Assembly: GCA_964007475.1 (NCBI GenBank)
Contig: OZ023274.1
Span: forward strand, 59,912,076-59,976,075
DNA: 64,000 nt
DNA from: Hybos culiciformis
Taxonomy: Eukaryota > Arthropoda > Insecta > Diptera > Hybotidae
Reading direction: 5' to 3'
Positions 40,901-53,800 of this stretch are shown piece after piece. Numbering within the stretch: position 1 is the first letter of the stretch; each line of letters opens with the position of its first letter. The position numbers were made by a program, and so were the translations under genes. The notes under the pieces are model-generated. The model ran no database searches, had not been told where the DNA came from, and was given only the letters and a program-made list of their open reading frames with translations.

Positions 40901-43900
40901 AGGACTGCAAAAGTTCTTCCGATTTCATTCAAATTTGATTCATAAAAAGCGGAAATGGATAAAACACAAATTTGGTTTGGTTTTGAAACCTGTTTAAGGG
41001 AAGGATATCATTCGATTTCATTCAATTTGAGTGTTGAATAAGTGAAAATGATAAATATTAATTCTTCTTAGATATTTTCCCAAAAAAATAACTGTTCATC
41101 AATCTGACAACAAAAATTTTACTTAAAACGTGTGTTCCACAATAACGTGTGTTCGGGTACAGCTAGTTCCTTATAAAAGTAGGTACACAGATTAATAATC
41201 ATTTTTTTTAATTCTAACTATTTCATATCAACTTACATTCCACATTTTAACCATTCAACGATTTTATTCTAATTGCATGTCTTCTTATCTTATAAATGGA
41301 ACCTACTTACATCCCAAATTTTGTGTTTCTAAATTTTCAAAAATTTTGGATTGCTCTGTGATGTAGAATCTATAATCGCATTACATTCTTAAAATTAAAA
41401 TAATGTATTTTTTTAAAAATGTCGTCATAATTGATTCTCAAAAAAAAAAAGATTAAAGTTTAAAATTAAATATTTCAGGCCAAAGAAGAAACTGTTAAAC
41501 AATTCGAGGCCCAAGGCGTCAATCTAGCAAATATTATTAAAGATTTATCAATTAATGAAAATACGGGTGAGCCGCATTTGAATGAAAGGTATATATCTCG
41601 GATTGCGCGTCTATAATTTTAAATATATATTATAGCATATAATTTTAAACTTGCTTTTGAATTTGAATTTTAGTATTGACAAACTCAAAGCCCATGCAAC
41701 AGATGAAAAAAAAATTATTGAAAATTCGGATTTGATAAAACAATTGAATATAGTAGAAAACGAATGCAAGAAAGTGAGCCCAAAAATAGTGAATTTTGAC
41801 TTCTATTTTGTAATTTTTTTTTTCTAGTCTATACCTCATAGAGTGTTAGCAGCAAAACTTGAAGGACATCGAACAATATTATTAATTATAGAACAAGAAT
41901 TGTCAAAGTCTTCTATTGATTTGCAAATACTTGAAGCTGCATTAAATGCTGAAAACACAATATCAAATAAGCAGCCGGACATTTTTGACGATGAAACCTT
42001 AAATTTAATTTTAAAAATTATAGACAATCAAAAAGTCAACTCAATTATCACATCTCTGGCCTTACAATGGTTGGCAAAAGTTTGTCTAATGCATGAAATA
42101 AATCGTCAAAATATCATTAATGCAGATATTATAAAAGCTATACATCCATTGATCAATGTGAGAGATAATCAGGTAATGATAATATTGTTTTTGAATAAAT
42201 CTGTAATGTTATGCGTTTTAGAAATATAATAAATACAAATATTTTTGCAAAAAAATAATTTTGAAAAAAAATGTTTTATATTTTATAATTTTTTTTTCAG
42301 GTAATCCGAGATGTGTGTACACTAATGAGATTCTTGATTCTAGATGACGATGTACGTGTGGAGTTTGGCAAGGCTCACGAACATGCAAGACTGTTAGCAA
42401 CTACGGTATTAATTGATTTGACAAATCTTTTGACAGGTAAATCTACGATTTATTCACATTTTCTTCAGTGGTGAAATTATTCTGGTACTAAGTAATTTTT
42501 AAATTTATTAAATTTAAATGTTTGTAAAAATTGAGTCATAAAGTCAATTGACGTTATAACACATTGTAAAAGTGAGGTAAAATAATTTGACGTTATGTCT
42601 CATTTGTTTTTTAATTTTATGAACCATTTATAATCTTTTATAAGAAATTTTAAAATTTTTGATTTTATATCCTTTTTACAAAGTGCAATTATAGACTTTA
42701 CGATTTAAAATCATTTGATGTTATTTCCAATTGATGTAATGACACCCCACCATTTTAATTAAGTTAATTTAATTCGTATCGTAAAGAATGCGGTAATTTA
42801 AATTTAATAATAAATTTCTAAATTATTTGTTATATAAACTACTAGCTGACCCGCGGCAAAGTCGTTTTGTTTTCAAATAATTTTTTATTTAGATTAGAAT
42901 AAAAAAATGTTTGTGCATTTGTTAATATTAATCGCCCCTTGAATATGAATATTCGATTTAACTACACCCCAGCGTCATGGGTCTATAAACAATTTTCTCA
43001 AGACGAAATATACCTACCTTCATTCTGAATTGCAGTTAAATCGTATTGTTAATAACTTAATCTAAACGCTTACTACCAAGTCCAAAATAAAATGAAAAAC
43101 CGGGAGAGCTCGAACCGAACCTATGATAAAAATATTAGTTCGATAGATCTTATTGTTCTGGAGATCGCTTGTTACAAACACAAATATTCATATTTAGCCA
43201 AGAATCTGTTATGCTTATTTTAATGTGGTACCCATGACAAAAAATGAGTTAGTACTTGTTTCTTGTTGATTCGGCTTCGGTGTTTTTTTTAATATGCAAC
43301 AAGAATAGCGAATTTTTATTCTGTACTACTCATAAAAATATTATTATCTGCGAACCTAAATTATTACATAAATATATTTTTTATTAAATTTTTGAACTAT
43401 TTTACTATTTATACTATTATTTAATCAATCGTGAAACAAAACTACTTGAGGTTTGATATTTATAATATTCTCAGATAGATACGTACATTTTTATCCTTTA
43501 TGATATCCTCGTTATTTTACTGTTTTCGTATTAACATTAAACCATGTTTATATGAATTAGAAAATTAAGGAAGCCATAGGCGTTTTTTAATATTAAAAAA
43601 CTTAACGATACCGTGAATTTTAATATAATAAATATATTGTTTTTCTCTTTGCTACAGAATCATTGCTGATTTCATTATTTAATATGCAATAATTAAATAC
43701 TTTCCTTAACTATAATAACAGAGTTTATTACAAATACCAAAATAGTTTCAAATAAATTCGAATATTATTTTTTCGAAAGTACGTTTTCTTGCACAATTTC
43801 TCGACCAATATCATTTGTCCAAAGAAGAATTTAATATTTTATCCTCAAAGAAAATGATCGGCAAAGGAAATAATATTTTACAACATACTTTTTCTTTCGA

Positions 43901-46861
43901 CTTAAATCCAAAAACAAATAAATATCTATTCTATATCATTTCTGAATTTATAAACTAATATTGAAAAATGCAGGAGTTTAAAATGTACAAGAAAAGATGT
44001 ATTCAAATTCTCGTTTAGAAATAAAAAACTACCAAAAAAGGATTAATGTAAGGGCACTGATACTTTCATATTTTATACAATATTAAAAACTAGTAGGATT
44101 ACCCGGCTTCGCACGGTAGTCCCGAACTTATATTAATATCAAAACACTTTAATCCAGATGTACTAAAAAAAACAGATTTTCAAAATTTGTTAAATAGCCA
44201 CTTCCCCGGTGCTTTAACACATCCAGTCTTCTAAATACCCGATTCGGGTCCAACGCTACAACATTTTTCCGGAATATAACTAAATTTCAAAACCGGCTTC
44301 TAAAGTAGCCCCCGGTCAAGACCTCGAATCAAAATTTCTAGTACCCTACAACCATCTCGGTTCTCTAGGATCCTTATTTTGCAAAATTTCGAAATTTGTT
44401 GTATCGCCCCCCAATTGAGCCCTGGGATATACCTAAATTGCAAAACCGGCTTCTAAGGTAGCCCCCCGTCGGAGCCTCGGATCAAAATTTCTAGATACCT
44501 ATAAACATCTCGGGGCCCAATGCAACTTAAGTTCAAAATTTCAGCCAAATCGGTTCAGCGGTTTAGGATTGAGGACAGAGGACAGAGAAACAGGGAATTT
44601 TCATTTTTATTTATAAGAAGATAACAGATTCTGTAATAAAATCTTCATAATTATTTATTTAATATCTTATTTGTTAAATTATGATTTTGGACTAAATATT
44701 TTTCTAATTTGTTTGCGTCCCTCCAAAATGCTATGAATTTCTAAATTGTCATTTAAATTATCCTAAAATACAATGGAATTTAAATGCCAATTTGGATTTT
44801 TATCTAATTTGGCGGGTGCACGCAAATCAGATAATTTTGAAACCTAAAATCTTAATTCAATAAATTATTTTAAATTATAACGTGTCTGATTCTGATTGAA
44901 AAATATATTTTGTCGAATCATAAAAAATGTTAAGAAATTAATTACTTCATTTAATGAATACTAGTATGTATTAGTATTAGTATGTAAATTTTGTAACGAA
45001 TCTCATTTAAAGGCTAAATTTAAAAATAATTAAACACTGAATTTTCAGAATTTGATGATGTGCTGGTATTATCAGATTTATTAGTAACCATTGCTTCTTT
45101 GGTAGTACGTCAAGAATTTTGTTTGGCTGTGGCAGAATCAAATGGCCTGGAACATGTTCTTAAATTAATGGTAAAATGTTTTTTTTTAAGCGGAACAATT
45201 CCATGCTATTATGTTTTATTTACTTGTTTTTTCTAGATTCAATATCCGAATGCAGTTAAACTTAACCGTGAAGCTTTGAAATTACTGCGCTCACTTGCCG
45301 GACACGATCAAGTAAAAATCCAAATTGTCAAAAAAGGGGCCGCACCACTGATTCATAACATTTTACTGATTCATAAGGTTATTTATTTATCATAAATCAA
45401 AAATATTATATTTATTTATATTATGTATATATTAATTTTTTTTTTTTAGAGTGATGAAGCTTTAGCAGCTGCAGCTTTAGTATGTATATCAACATTAACT
45501 TTAAGAGTCAAAGACAATAGTGTAGCGTTTTTTGAGGTTGGGATTCCGCAAATAATAGTTGAAACAATGCAGTTACATCCTGGAAATAAAATAGTTCAGG
45601 TTATTTAATTAAATATTTAAATATAATCCTCAATAAGTTAATTTAATTTGTTTAAGTATGTGACACTGATCTAAATATTATTTTGCATTATTTCGAATAA
45701 TTATAATTTAATTATTTAAACTAGTTTTATGCTAACAAGTGCATCACAAAAAAATTAATTCCAGATAATTATCCTTGAAAATGTATTTAATATATTTAAC
45801 TTTCAAGTTTTCAACATCCGAAGTTGATGGTAACTAATATTTTATTTTGCTGGAAAAGACCTTCTGCTTGTTAGTGGGACGCTTCGGGTAGACCAAACCC
45901 ATATTCATATTATATTTCGTTCTTAAAACAGATAATAAGGGACAGAATCAAGTTGCCACGAGCTTTTTTTAATATTTTGTAATCTTATTATTATCGTAAA
46001 AATAATATAGAAGTATGAACGTCTTCCAAAAATTAAATGACATATCAAATAAACTTTTGAACTTATTTTTTACAGTAGATAAATATCGAGTCGTATTTAA
46101 TATTAAACCCAATGAGCTTAGTTTGAAGCGAATGAAAACAGCGCAAAAATATAAGATTTTTAAAATAATTCTTAAAGTAATTAAAATAACTTTAAATATT
46201 TTTTTTAGCGAAATGCTGCCTGGGCTATACGTAAGTATTTTAAAGAAAATTAAAAATATATGTATTTTAATTTTTGTTACATCAACATTCATTTGCATAT
46301 ATATTATATTTACATACATTCGCTTTCTATTTCAATGCTTTTATCAAAATATTTCAAAATAAGTGGCATATTGGTGTATTTATCCGAAAAATGCCGAGAT
46401 TAAAGACTTCGTAAAAGATTGACTTTGTATTTTTGATGTTTTTTAATTCGATTTTTGAACTTGAAACACAAGACAGAAATCCTAATATTTAAACTCTAGA
46501 TCTAGAATTTTTACTTGATTCGTACTTGTTTTATTTTAAATAAATGACCTACTCTAACTTTTACGACATATTTTTTAAACATATTATAATCATTTTCATT
46601 TTGAAGGAAACATGGTTGCTCGCGCTAGAGAGCATTGTGAAAGCTTTCTATCCATTGGAGCTGAGGATTTATTGAATAAAGCTATGAATGACCACTCTGG
46701 TGTACAACAGGACATAAAAGCTGTAAACGTATTTTTTGTTTTAAAAGAAAGAACATAAAAAATAAATAATTATTAAATTTCAGGCTTTACGTGATCTGGG
46801 ATGCAAGGTTGAATTGAAAGAGGAATGGACAGGGAAATCTGAGATCAAAATGTCTAACTAA
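37996..46861 (+). CDS. ARMC6: Armadillo repeat-containing protein 6, 11 exons
   Basis: Homologue of ARMC6, a conserved armadillo-repeat protein of unsettled function. Exons: 37996-38076, 41479-41588, 41674-41773, 41828-42172, 42301-42436, 45049-45170, 45237-45377, 45450-45599, 46209-46230, 46607-46722 and 46784-46861. They total 1401 bp and 466 residues, in phase, near the human length. The start MAKVITQETFDEVVKENI and the patch KQFEAQGVNLANI are the family's N-terminal signature. Helical repeats follow. NAAWAIRNMVAR and ALRDLGCKVELKEEWTG mark the C-terminus. Exon 9 is only 22 bp. The intron after exon 7 starts GTTATT, an unusual donor. Introns 1 and 5 hold transposons. It converges on cyclin B. 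Confidence 0.95.
38593..39492. mobile_element. Foldback element family A, copy 5
   Basis: 900 bp with the perfect 9-bp duplication TTATTATTT (38584-38592 and 39493-39501). The structure is complete, with the tRNA-like pair intact (A-box 39226-39236, B-box 39268-39278). In the GC block GGCCAACGCCTCCCCC replaces the usual GGCCGCCGCC. Confidence 0.88.
39736..40256. mobile_element. TGCCTTGTTCACACTTCGC MITE, inverted copy with duplicated end
   Basis: TTA flanks both sides (39733-39735 and 40257-40259). The orientation is opposite to 27421-27899. The right end is present twice in tandem: GTTAAATTAGCGAAGTGTG appears at about 40,184 and 40,230. Confidence 0.8.
40428..41167 (+). mobile_element. Non-autonomous Helitron-like element
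   Basis: The 5' part reads TCTATATATTTAAAAGCGAA followed by TTTGTCTGTTTGTCTG and CTCAACCGATCGTTTTGAAA. Near-repeats of GATTTCATTCAAATTTG occur in the body. The 3' end GTTCGGGTACAGCTAGT finishes in CTAGT and is followed by T, as Helitrons do. The exact 5' base is uncertain. It lies in ARMC6 intron 1. Confidence 0.55.
42841..43300 (-). mobile_element. Helitron-like 3' end, fragment
   Basis: On the minus strand the sequence ends GCCGCGGGTCAGCTAGT, a standard Helitron 3' hairpin plus CTAGT. The other end could not be located; 43,300 is a nominal limit. It lies in ARMC6 intron 5. Confidence 0.45.
44089..44621 (-). mobile_element. Short Helitron-like element
   Basis: On the minus strand it starts TCTTCTTATAAATAAAAATG and ends GTGCGAAGCCGGGTAATCCT followed by ACTAGT. 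Both ends fit insect Helitrons. The body holds repeats of ATTTCAGCCAAATCGGTTCA-type phrases and AAAACCGGCTTCTAA. About 530 bp, non-coding, in ARMC6 intron 5. Confidence 0.58.
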
Positions 46862-49777
46862 TAAAATCATTCCAAATACTAATTGCCTATATACATACGT
46901 ATATTAAATATTTTTAACATATTTTTTACGACTAATTTATTATTTACCTTATAGCTATTGTTTTTTTATACTTTTAATATTAATAAAACAAAATAAGAAA
47001 AGGAGATTAATGTTTTTATTTTGAAATAATGTTATCGTTCCAATAAGCTTAATATTCATTTACAAAAAAAAAAAACGTAACTGAGGTGACTTTAATCTAA
47101 CTGGTGGTATACGTATAACTAAAAGTATTTCTCTACGAAATTGGCTAACATAAAGAATATATTTTAATAATGATTTTTTTAAATTTTGATCATGGAGAAC
47201 TTATAATTTCTCTTCAAAAGACTATAAGAGTAAAAATGTTAGTTAGTGTTTAAATTAGGAGAGAAAGATTACCCAAATATTTACCGTCCACTAAGTTTAA
47301 TTAGTCAAATTGAATGAATCTTTATTTCCATTGCACAAAATATACAATTTTTAATTTGGACATAAAGCTTATACCAATATGTAGTCTTTTTTTTTATAAC
47401 CTTTGCAACTTATAAATACTTTAAGTGTTTTTTTTGAGGTATTGTAAAAACTACGTTTATATTATAATATTCTATGTTTAGGGAAAATTGATATTAAAGG
47501 AAAACACTATTATGAACATTTTTGTTTTTTGTAAAACTTAAAACTAGGTTAAAAAGGAGAAAGGAAAGGAATAGGAATAAATCAATTGTATTGCTAAAAT
47601 ATATGAAAAAATGACACATCCTCTACTATTTAAACGAGCAATATTAAATTTAATCTGTTCTCGAAAGCGGCTCGATTTATTTTGATGAAATTTTCTATAT
47701 AGGAAACTACTGAGGCGGTTTCGTTCTTGGAAAAATTAAAACAAAAACATTTTTGAAAAGACTAAGTTATTTTTAACATATGGTTTCACTTAACAGCACG
47801 AAAAATCGAAACTATTTCGTGATACCTACCAAACCCAAACTGAAAAAGTAAGTTCCATCTCAGCAAATTGTTTCCTACTTCTACCAAAATAAGTAATTCT
47901 GCAAATTTGATTTAATTCCAATTATGAAAGGTTTTTTAAATGTTTTAGAACAAATTAAAAATTTTTTTTATCTAATATTGAACATATCTTGGGATAGAAT
48001 AATAGTAATATTAACATGGTGCATTTGTGATTGAGATACTTACTTGTGTGAGATACTTCTGTATAATGGAATAAAAGAGGAGGATTATGTAATTCTTAGT
48101 TGAAATTGAAAGGTTGATGCAATAATAATATACAAACGTTGGAATTTACAACTAAATATATATAAAAAAAAAAATTAATAAAAATGAATGGTTTTTTATT
48201 ATGAAAATGAATAAATCTTACTGTCGAAATTACTTTACTTATTTAAAGGCCCCTTAACTTAACATACATTGTATTGAAAGTATTTTTTGTGATATATTTT
48301 CAAAGAAAATATTTTCTTCCAAAGAAACTCTTTATTAATGTAGAAGCAAGAAGCGAAAATGGAATGGTTTTATTTAATTGTCTTCCGTTACAATGAATGA
48401 AACAATAATTTAGATTTAAATTATTTTAATGTTTTTTTTGTTTTATAGTTAATAACATAATCCTTATCCCCAATGTTTATAATGATAATCTTATTTATTT
48501 GATCATACATTATACTATATGATATATCATATATTATATTAAATGATATATCATATATTATACTAAATAATATATTAGAATTAGATAGTTAACAATTATA
48601 AGATACTAGCTTATAAGCCACACCTTATTCAGCATATATTGAAGTCAGAATTTCTTTATAAAAAGAGAGTATTCATATTTTATTTAACATGTTAGCGATT
48701 CTTTCTCGATGTTTATTTTATGAAAATAATGGGAGAAAATTATATTCTTCGCTTTCTAAAGTATTTTCGGAAGAATTTCCTTTTGAAGTTAATAAAAAAA
48801 AATTTTCAATTTTATTATCACAAATGAAATACAATTTATATTTTTATTTAATTTTATTTGAATTAAAAAATCTTTGCAGTTTTTAATCTTTTAATCTCCT
48901 ATTACTGAGCTCATTTTGAAGTAATAGTTATTCAAAAAAAATGTGTCGAGTGTAATTTGGGAATATGATTTTGCAACCAATATCGTACCACTGTCACTAT
49001 CCAATAAATTCCTCTTTTTCCGTTTCTAACTCCAATTGTACTTCTTACTCGATGTTTAATACTATTATTCATACAAATATTTGATGAAACAGTATTTTTT
49101 TTATTTTAGCTAGCCTATGTCTTGTTTGAAATTCTTTTACACCTATTATTATTATTATTATAATTCGTTTTTCTCATTCATTTCGATGAAATTCAAATAA
49201 ACTTTTTCTTCACTCGAAAGAAGTTGGACTTTCGGAAAAGTACCACTTCAAAACAGTGTCTCATAAAAGGAAAAAAATCTAAAAACGTTCAGGAACTTTC
49301 TGCGAGAATATCCACTGTCGCGGAAAATTTTTGGTGATTTTTTCTATTCTATGGTGTGACAGTAAATTGTTATAGTGAATCGTAGTAAAAGCATCTCTGT
49401 ATATAAATTTATTTGGGACCGAGCGTAAAAATCTTACGAAATCTACTAAAATTCTTATCCATTGAAATCATTCAAAATAGAATTGAGAATAAGATTTTTA
49501 CTTTTGATTATAATTCATAATACTCACTGTTGATTACTTAAAAGAAAACATTATGCCTATTCAAATATATGCAGAATAAAAATAACCATAATTCTAGACA
49601 AAATAAAAATGTTTTATTTTATTTCACTCAAGCTTGTACAAACTTTATTAAACTTAAAATTCAAATTTTTCTATTACTATAAATATTGACCTATAGAGCT
49701 AATTATTATTACTCTGTTGTCGCTGAAGCCATTTTGATACCTAATTTTTTTTTGTAACAATATTTTATTAAACAAAA
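46862..49777. other. Intergenic region downstream of ARMC6
   Basis: AT-rich. It contains the ARMC6 3' UTR (AATAAA near 46,981) and a short tandem stretch at about 48,510-48,580 with ATGATATATCATATATTAT units. No coding exon is convincing. A very short minus-strand frame beginning ATGGCTTCAGCG near 49,733 is not enough for a gene. Confidence 0.45.
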
Positions 49778-49990
49778 CTATTTTATACAATATAATATCT
49801 TTTCTAAACAGTTTTTCATCAAATTAATACTCTCATTTAATAATATAAAGCAGCTTTCGTTGTTATAATTTGAGATCAGCTTCTCAATTATTTTTAAAAT
49901 CAGCATTGCCTTATCTAGGTATTGAACCAGATTATCGTTTGAGAGCATTTTGTTTAAATCCTTAAAATCAAAATAGTTAAGGTCAGGCAT
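49778..49990 (-). CDS. Possible small intronless protein (70 residues), unknown
   Basis: An open frame begins MPDLNYFDFKDLNKMLS and ends EKILYCIK. The composition is mixed and helix-friendly, with amphipathic Leu/Ile spacing, unlike the Lys/Phe-only frames elsewhere in this AT-rich window. AATAAA lies about 20 bases after the stop. I do not recognise the family and see no signal peptide or membrane segment. It lies between the 3' ends of ARMC6 and cyclin B, on the cyclin B strand. It could be a chance frame; a conserved small subunit is equally open. Confidence 0.3.
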   Translation of the reverse strand: MPDLNYFDFKDLNKMLSNDNLVQYLDKAMLILKIIEKLISNYNNESCFILLNESINLMKNCLEKILYCIK

Positions 49991-50815
49991 TAGATTTTAC
50001 AATATTTCATTAATAAAATTTTTTATTGGAATTATGTTTAGGCAATTTTTCCTAAATAACAAATGTAATTAAATTAATTGTTGTTAAAACTGTTCATGAT
50101 AAATGATATAAATTATTAAAATATCTAAAAAAAAAAAAAAAATAATTTTTAACATCCACTTTGTTCAGATGGAAATTTATTGAAGTGTTGATAATTAAGA
50201 AAATCATTTATACAGACATTTCAAATATTGTTAAATCTAGTAATCGATTTTGACGAAGGATTGATTACTTTTCTTACTATCTAGCTTTTTAGTAAAAAAT
50301 TTTCAAATTGAAAAATTTTCTTGAAAAATTATTGATAACTGTGCAGTGATTTATTTTTATATAAATAATTTTATAGTTTTATGTGAAACTATTACGGATA
50401 TTATGATATAAACCCATTAAAACGTAAATTTATGAATTCTTTTTTAAAAAATATTAGAGTGTGATTTGTATTGCAATTACAGTATTCTAAAAAAAATCGC
50501 AATGAAATTTATAAAGATTAGTACTTTGCAAAAGTGAATATTGTGCTTTTAACAATACCGGATAAGATATTATTAAATTAATAAAAGTTTTTGGAAAAAA
50601 TAATTAAATGACTATTTTTCTTCTTTTTTTTTTTATTTTACGTTAACTTTTTTATTTGGGACAAGACAAAAAAAAACATTTTAAAAGCTTTTTAAATTGC
50701 TTAATATAATTTTTCAGCACAGAAAAAATTGTTAGATGTTACGTTACTAATATAAAAATATAGAATTGAAAAAATGTATGTAAAAATATAACTTAGTAAT
50801 AAATTACAAAATTAA
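49991..50815. other. Spacer and cyclin B 3' UTR
   Basis: AT-rich sequence downstream of the cyclin B stop codon. A minus-strand AATAAA lies near 50,635, about 180 bases past the stop. Nothing else is seen. Confidence 0.45.
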
Positions 50816-53800
50816 TTAATTTGAATTTATTATGGTATCTATAGTTGAGCCGTAAAATTCCAAACTTTTGGATATGTTTTCAAATTTATTTGACTCAAAT
50901 TTCGAATATACAGCTTTTTGTTTTCCTTCAGGTGCATTTTTAACAATTTTAGCAATTTTCTTAACAATAGGTTTTAAGTTTTCTATTGTGTAACGGGAAT
51001 AATGTTTTAATGTTTCTGTCCACAGGTAAACAGGATTTCCGGTTTTATTAAAAAGCTGAAGTGCTAAATAGAGGGAAGCTGCTGCTACTTCTGATGGCTT
51101 GAAATGAGACATAGAATAATCAATTGTACACAGTTCCAGAAAATATTTTGAAGCAGCGTGATGGTAAGTTTCAACTTTAGCAGCTTTTGAAAATCGTCGT
51201 AAAAACAATAATGATATTGGTCGAGATAATTCAAATTCTAATGCTCTCATTATTCTCCGTTCCATTGAGAAGATTTGTTGTTTTGTATATGAATTATCAG
51301 TTATGTAAACGAAATCATTTATGTCAGCAGGATATAATTCTTCATATTTCGATGCAATAAATAACGCTGTAACACCAACTAATTGAAAATGATTTTTAGA
51401 AGTATTTGTTACAACCTAAAAAAAATTTTTTTAAATTAGAAATGCATTTTTAATTTTTAAAATATTTGTAGAAAAAAAAACCATTATGAATATCAAACGT
51501 TTGAAGAAAACAAAAATTATTATTCTTTTTTTTTATCAGTTATGCGAAATCTACCTGCAAATATCTGTCAATAATTCCTACAGCCATATGATATGTTTCT
51601 CCAATTAATCTGAACTGATTACCCACTTCATTAATCCAATCTAATAGAACTGATCTCATTTTTGGCGTAACGACTTGTTGATTTAGTAAATGATCTTTTT
51701 GAATCGGATATTGATCCTCTAATTGAAATAAATATGAATAAATATCATTTACATATTCGGACAACATGAAAATATTTTCAAAATCGTTCATATCAATATC
51801 GTAAACAGATTCTTTCATTGGCGTTAAAATGATCGGCTCGAATTTCATTTCTAACAATTTATTCTCAGTTTTTTCTTTTTTCACATGTTCCAATTTAACT
51901 GTATTGTTTTTCTGAGCTTTCGGAAGTTTCGTGGGTACGACAGCTGAAGGTACCTCATTTTTAGATGCTATTATAGCACGAATTTTATCAATAGATCGTC
52001 GTGACAAACTACTATCTTCCCTACGTAAACTTGATTCTTTTTTCAAGTTAATTGAAGATTGCTTAACAACTAAAATAAATAAAACAAAATTTTTAATTAG
52101 TAAGACTTAAAATATTTTGAACCAAATTCAATAGAAAAAACCTTTAACAGCAGCTTTTTGATCATGGCTCACGGCACCATATGATGTTACTGTTGGCTTT
52201 GTTTCTTTCGTTTTCGGACCTGATACTATTCCCTTCGACGAAGCGTTACTTTTAATAGAGTCACTTCTCAATAGTTTTGTTAATCCAACTGTTGAGTTCT
52301 TACCCCAGTGTGTGTCAACTCGGGATTTAGTATTTCTTAGGCTGTACGTTTTATTGTCTTTTAATCTGCCAAATTGTAAAATTTTATATTATTAATAAAT
52401 AATTTTTTAATTTTGTTTTTCATATTAGGCTACTTACACTTCTTTTTTGACCCCTTCTTTATTCTTAATCACATTATTAATTCCATTGCTATTTCTATTG
52501 CCGATATTATCTAATGCCGTTCGTCTAGTTTTTTGTTCACCAGCTGCTAATGTTTTAATTTTTACAAGCTTCTGTAAAGTTCCAAAGTTCTGAAAAAAAA
52601 AAAAAAAATGTTGAAAAAGACAATTATGTATGAAGTTACACATAATTTAAAAAAAAAAAAGTAAAATTTATCACCAATTGTTGTAATGTCTAATTAATGG
52701 ATATGATAATGAATGGACCTACGAACAAGGATTTTCAATTTTATTGTTTCGATCAAAACAGTGTCAAAAAAGAAGGAAACGAAGGCGACCTACAGCTACA
52801 ATACTATATTAGGTATACCTACTTATTTTTCATTTTCGAACAAAAAAATACAATTTTCGATATAATTAATCAAGGTATGTTGCTTGTTGACATAATTGAA
52901 TTTGATATAGGTACCTACCAATTTTATATTTCTTTTTTTTATCAAAAATTTCCATAACAATTTTTTAATTGTAACACAACTTTTAATTCAATCATACTCA
53001 GCCAATATTGTAGTAGATACATAATATATTTTTAATTTATATTAAAGTTAACGACACAAAACTAAAGCTCTATGGTTGCTATAATAAACTCCCGACGTAG
53101 GTACCTACGTAAGGTATGTAATACAGAAAAAACACTCAAACACTTAATTCAAGTGAGACAAATTGAAAATTAACATAAATACCAGTCCGATGGGGGAATC
53201 GAACCCACGACCGCAGATGCCATTGGATAAGGGCAATACCATTACACCATGACTGCTAGGTGCCTAAGTTTATATTATAGAGGTAGTTATCTAAGTCTAA
53301 GATACCTATATTTTTCACTCTATATGTTCATTATGTTCGCTTAGAAAAAAACTAAATTTTACTAATCTCAAAAGACATAAATTAATTTGATTGGAGATAA
53401 GATAGGTCGATAGTTTTTTAGGTTAACTGCCTAACTATCTATCTTATTTCCAAACCTTCGCTTTGAAAAAAAAAAAAATCTTTAAAATTTATATTTATAG
53501 GTATAGGTCGTTTTCAAAAACAATACTTATCAGCCTAGGTAATCTATTTAATTGTGAGTATAGTCCAGTGATGGATTTACAAATATGTAGACACACTAGG
53601 TTCGAGCCTAGGGCGGAAAATTTTCATAAAAATTTTTTGTCGTATGAACATTGAACACCTATCGAATTGAATTTTCTAATATACCTAATTAATGTATTTT
53701 TAAGTAAAAAGTTGAGAATGAAAATATAAATAGGTATGTTGAAGTTTTAAATGTCTTTTTTTAAATGTGTTTTTTCCGAAATTTTTTTTAACAGTGTCTA

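Noticed and set aside
46015..46362. 115-residue plus-strand frame and its minus-strand partner
   Set aside because: They overlap the short ARMC6 exon 9 and adjacent introns, are AT-biased, and show no domain.
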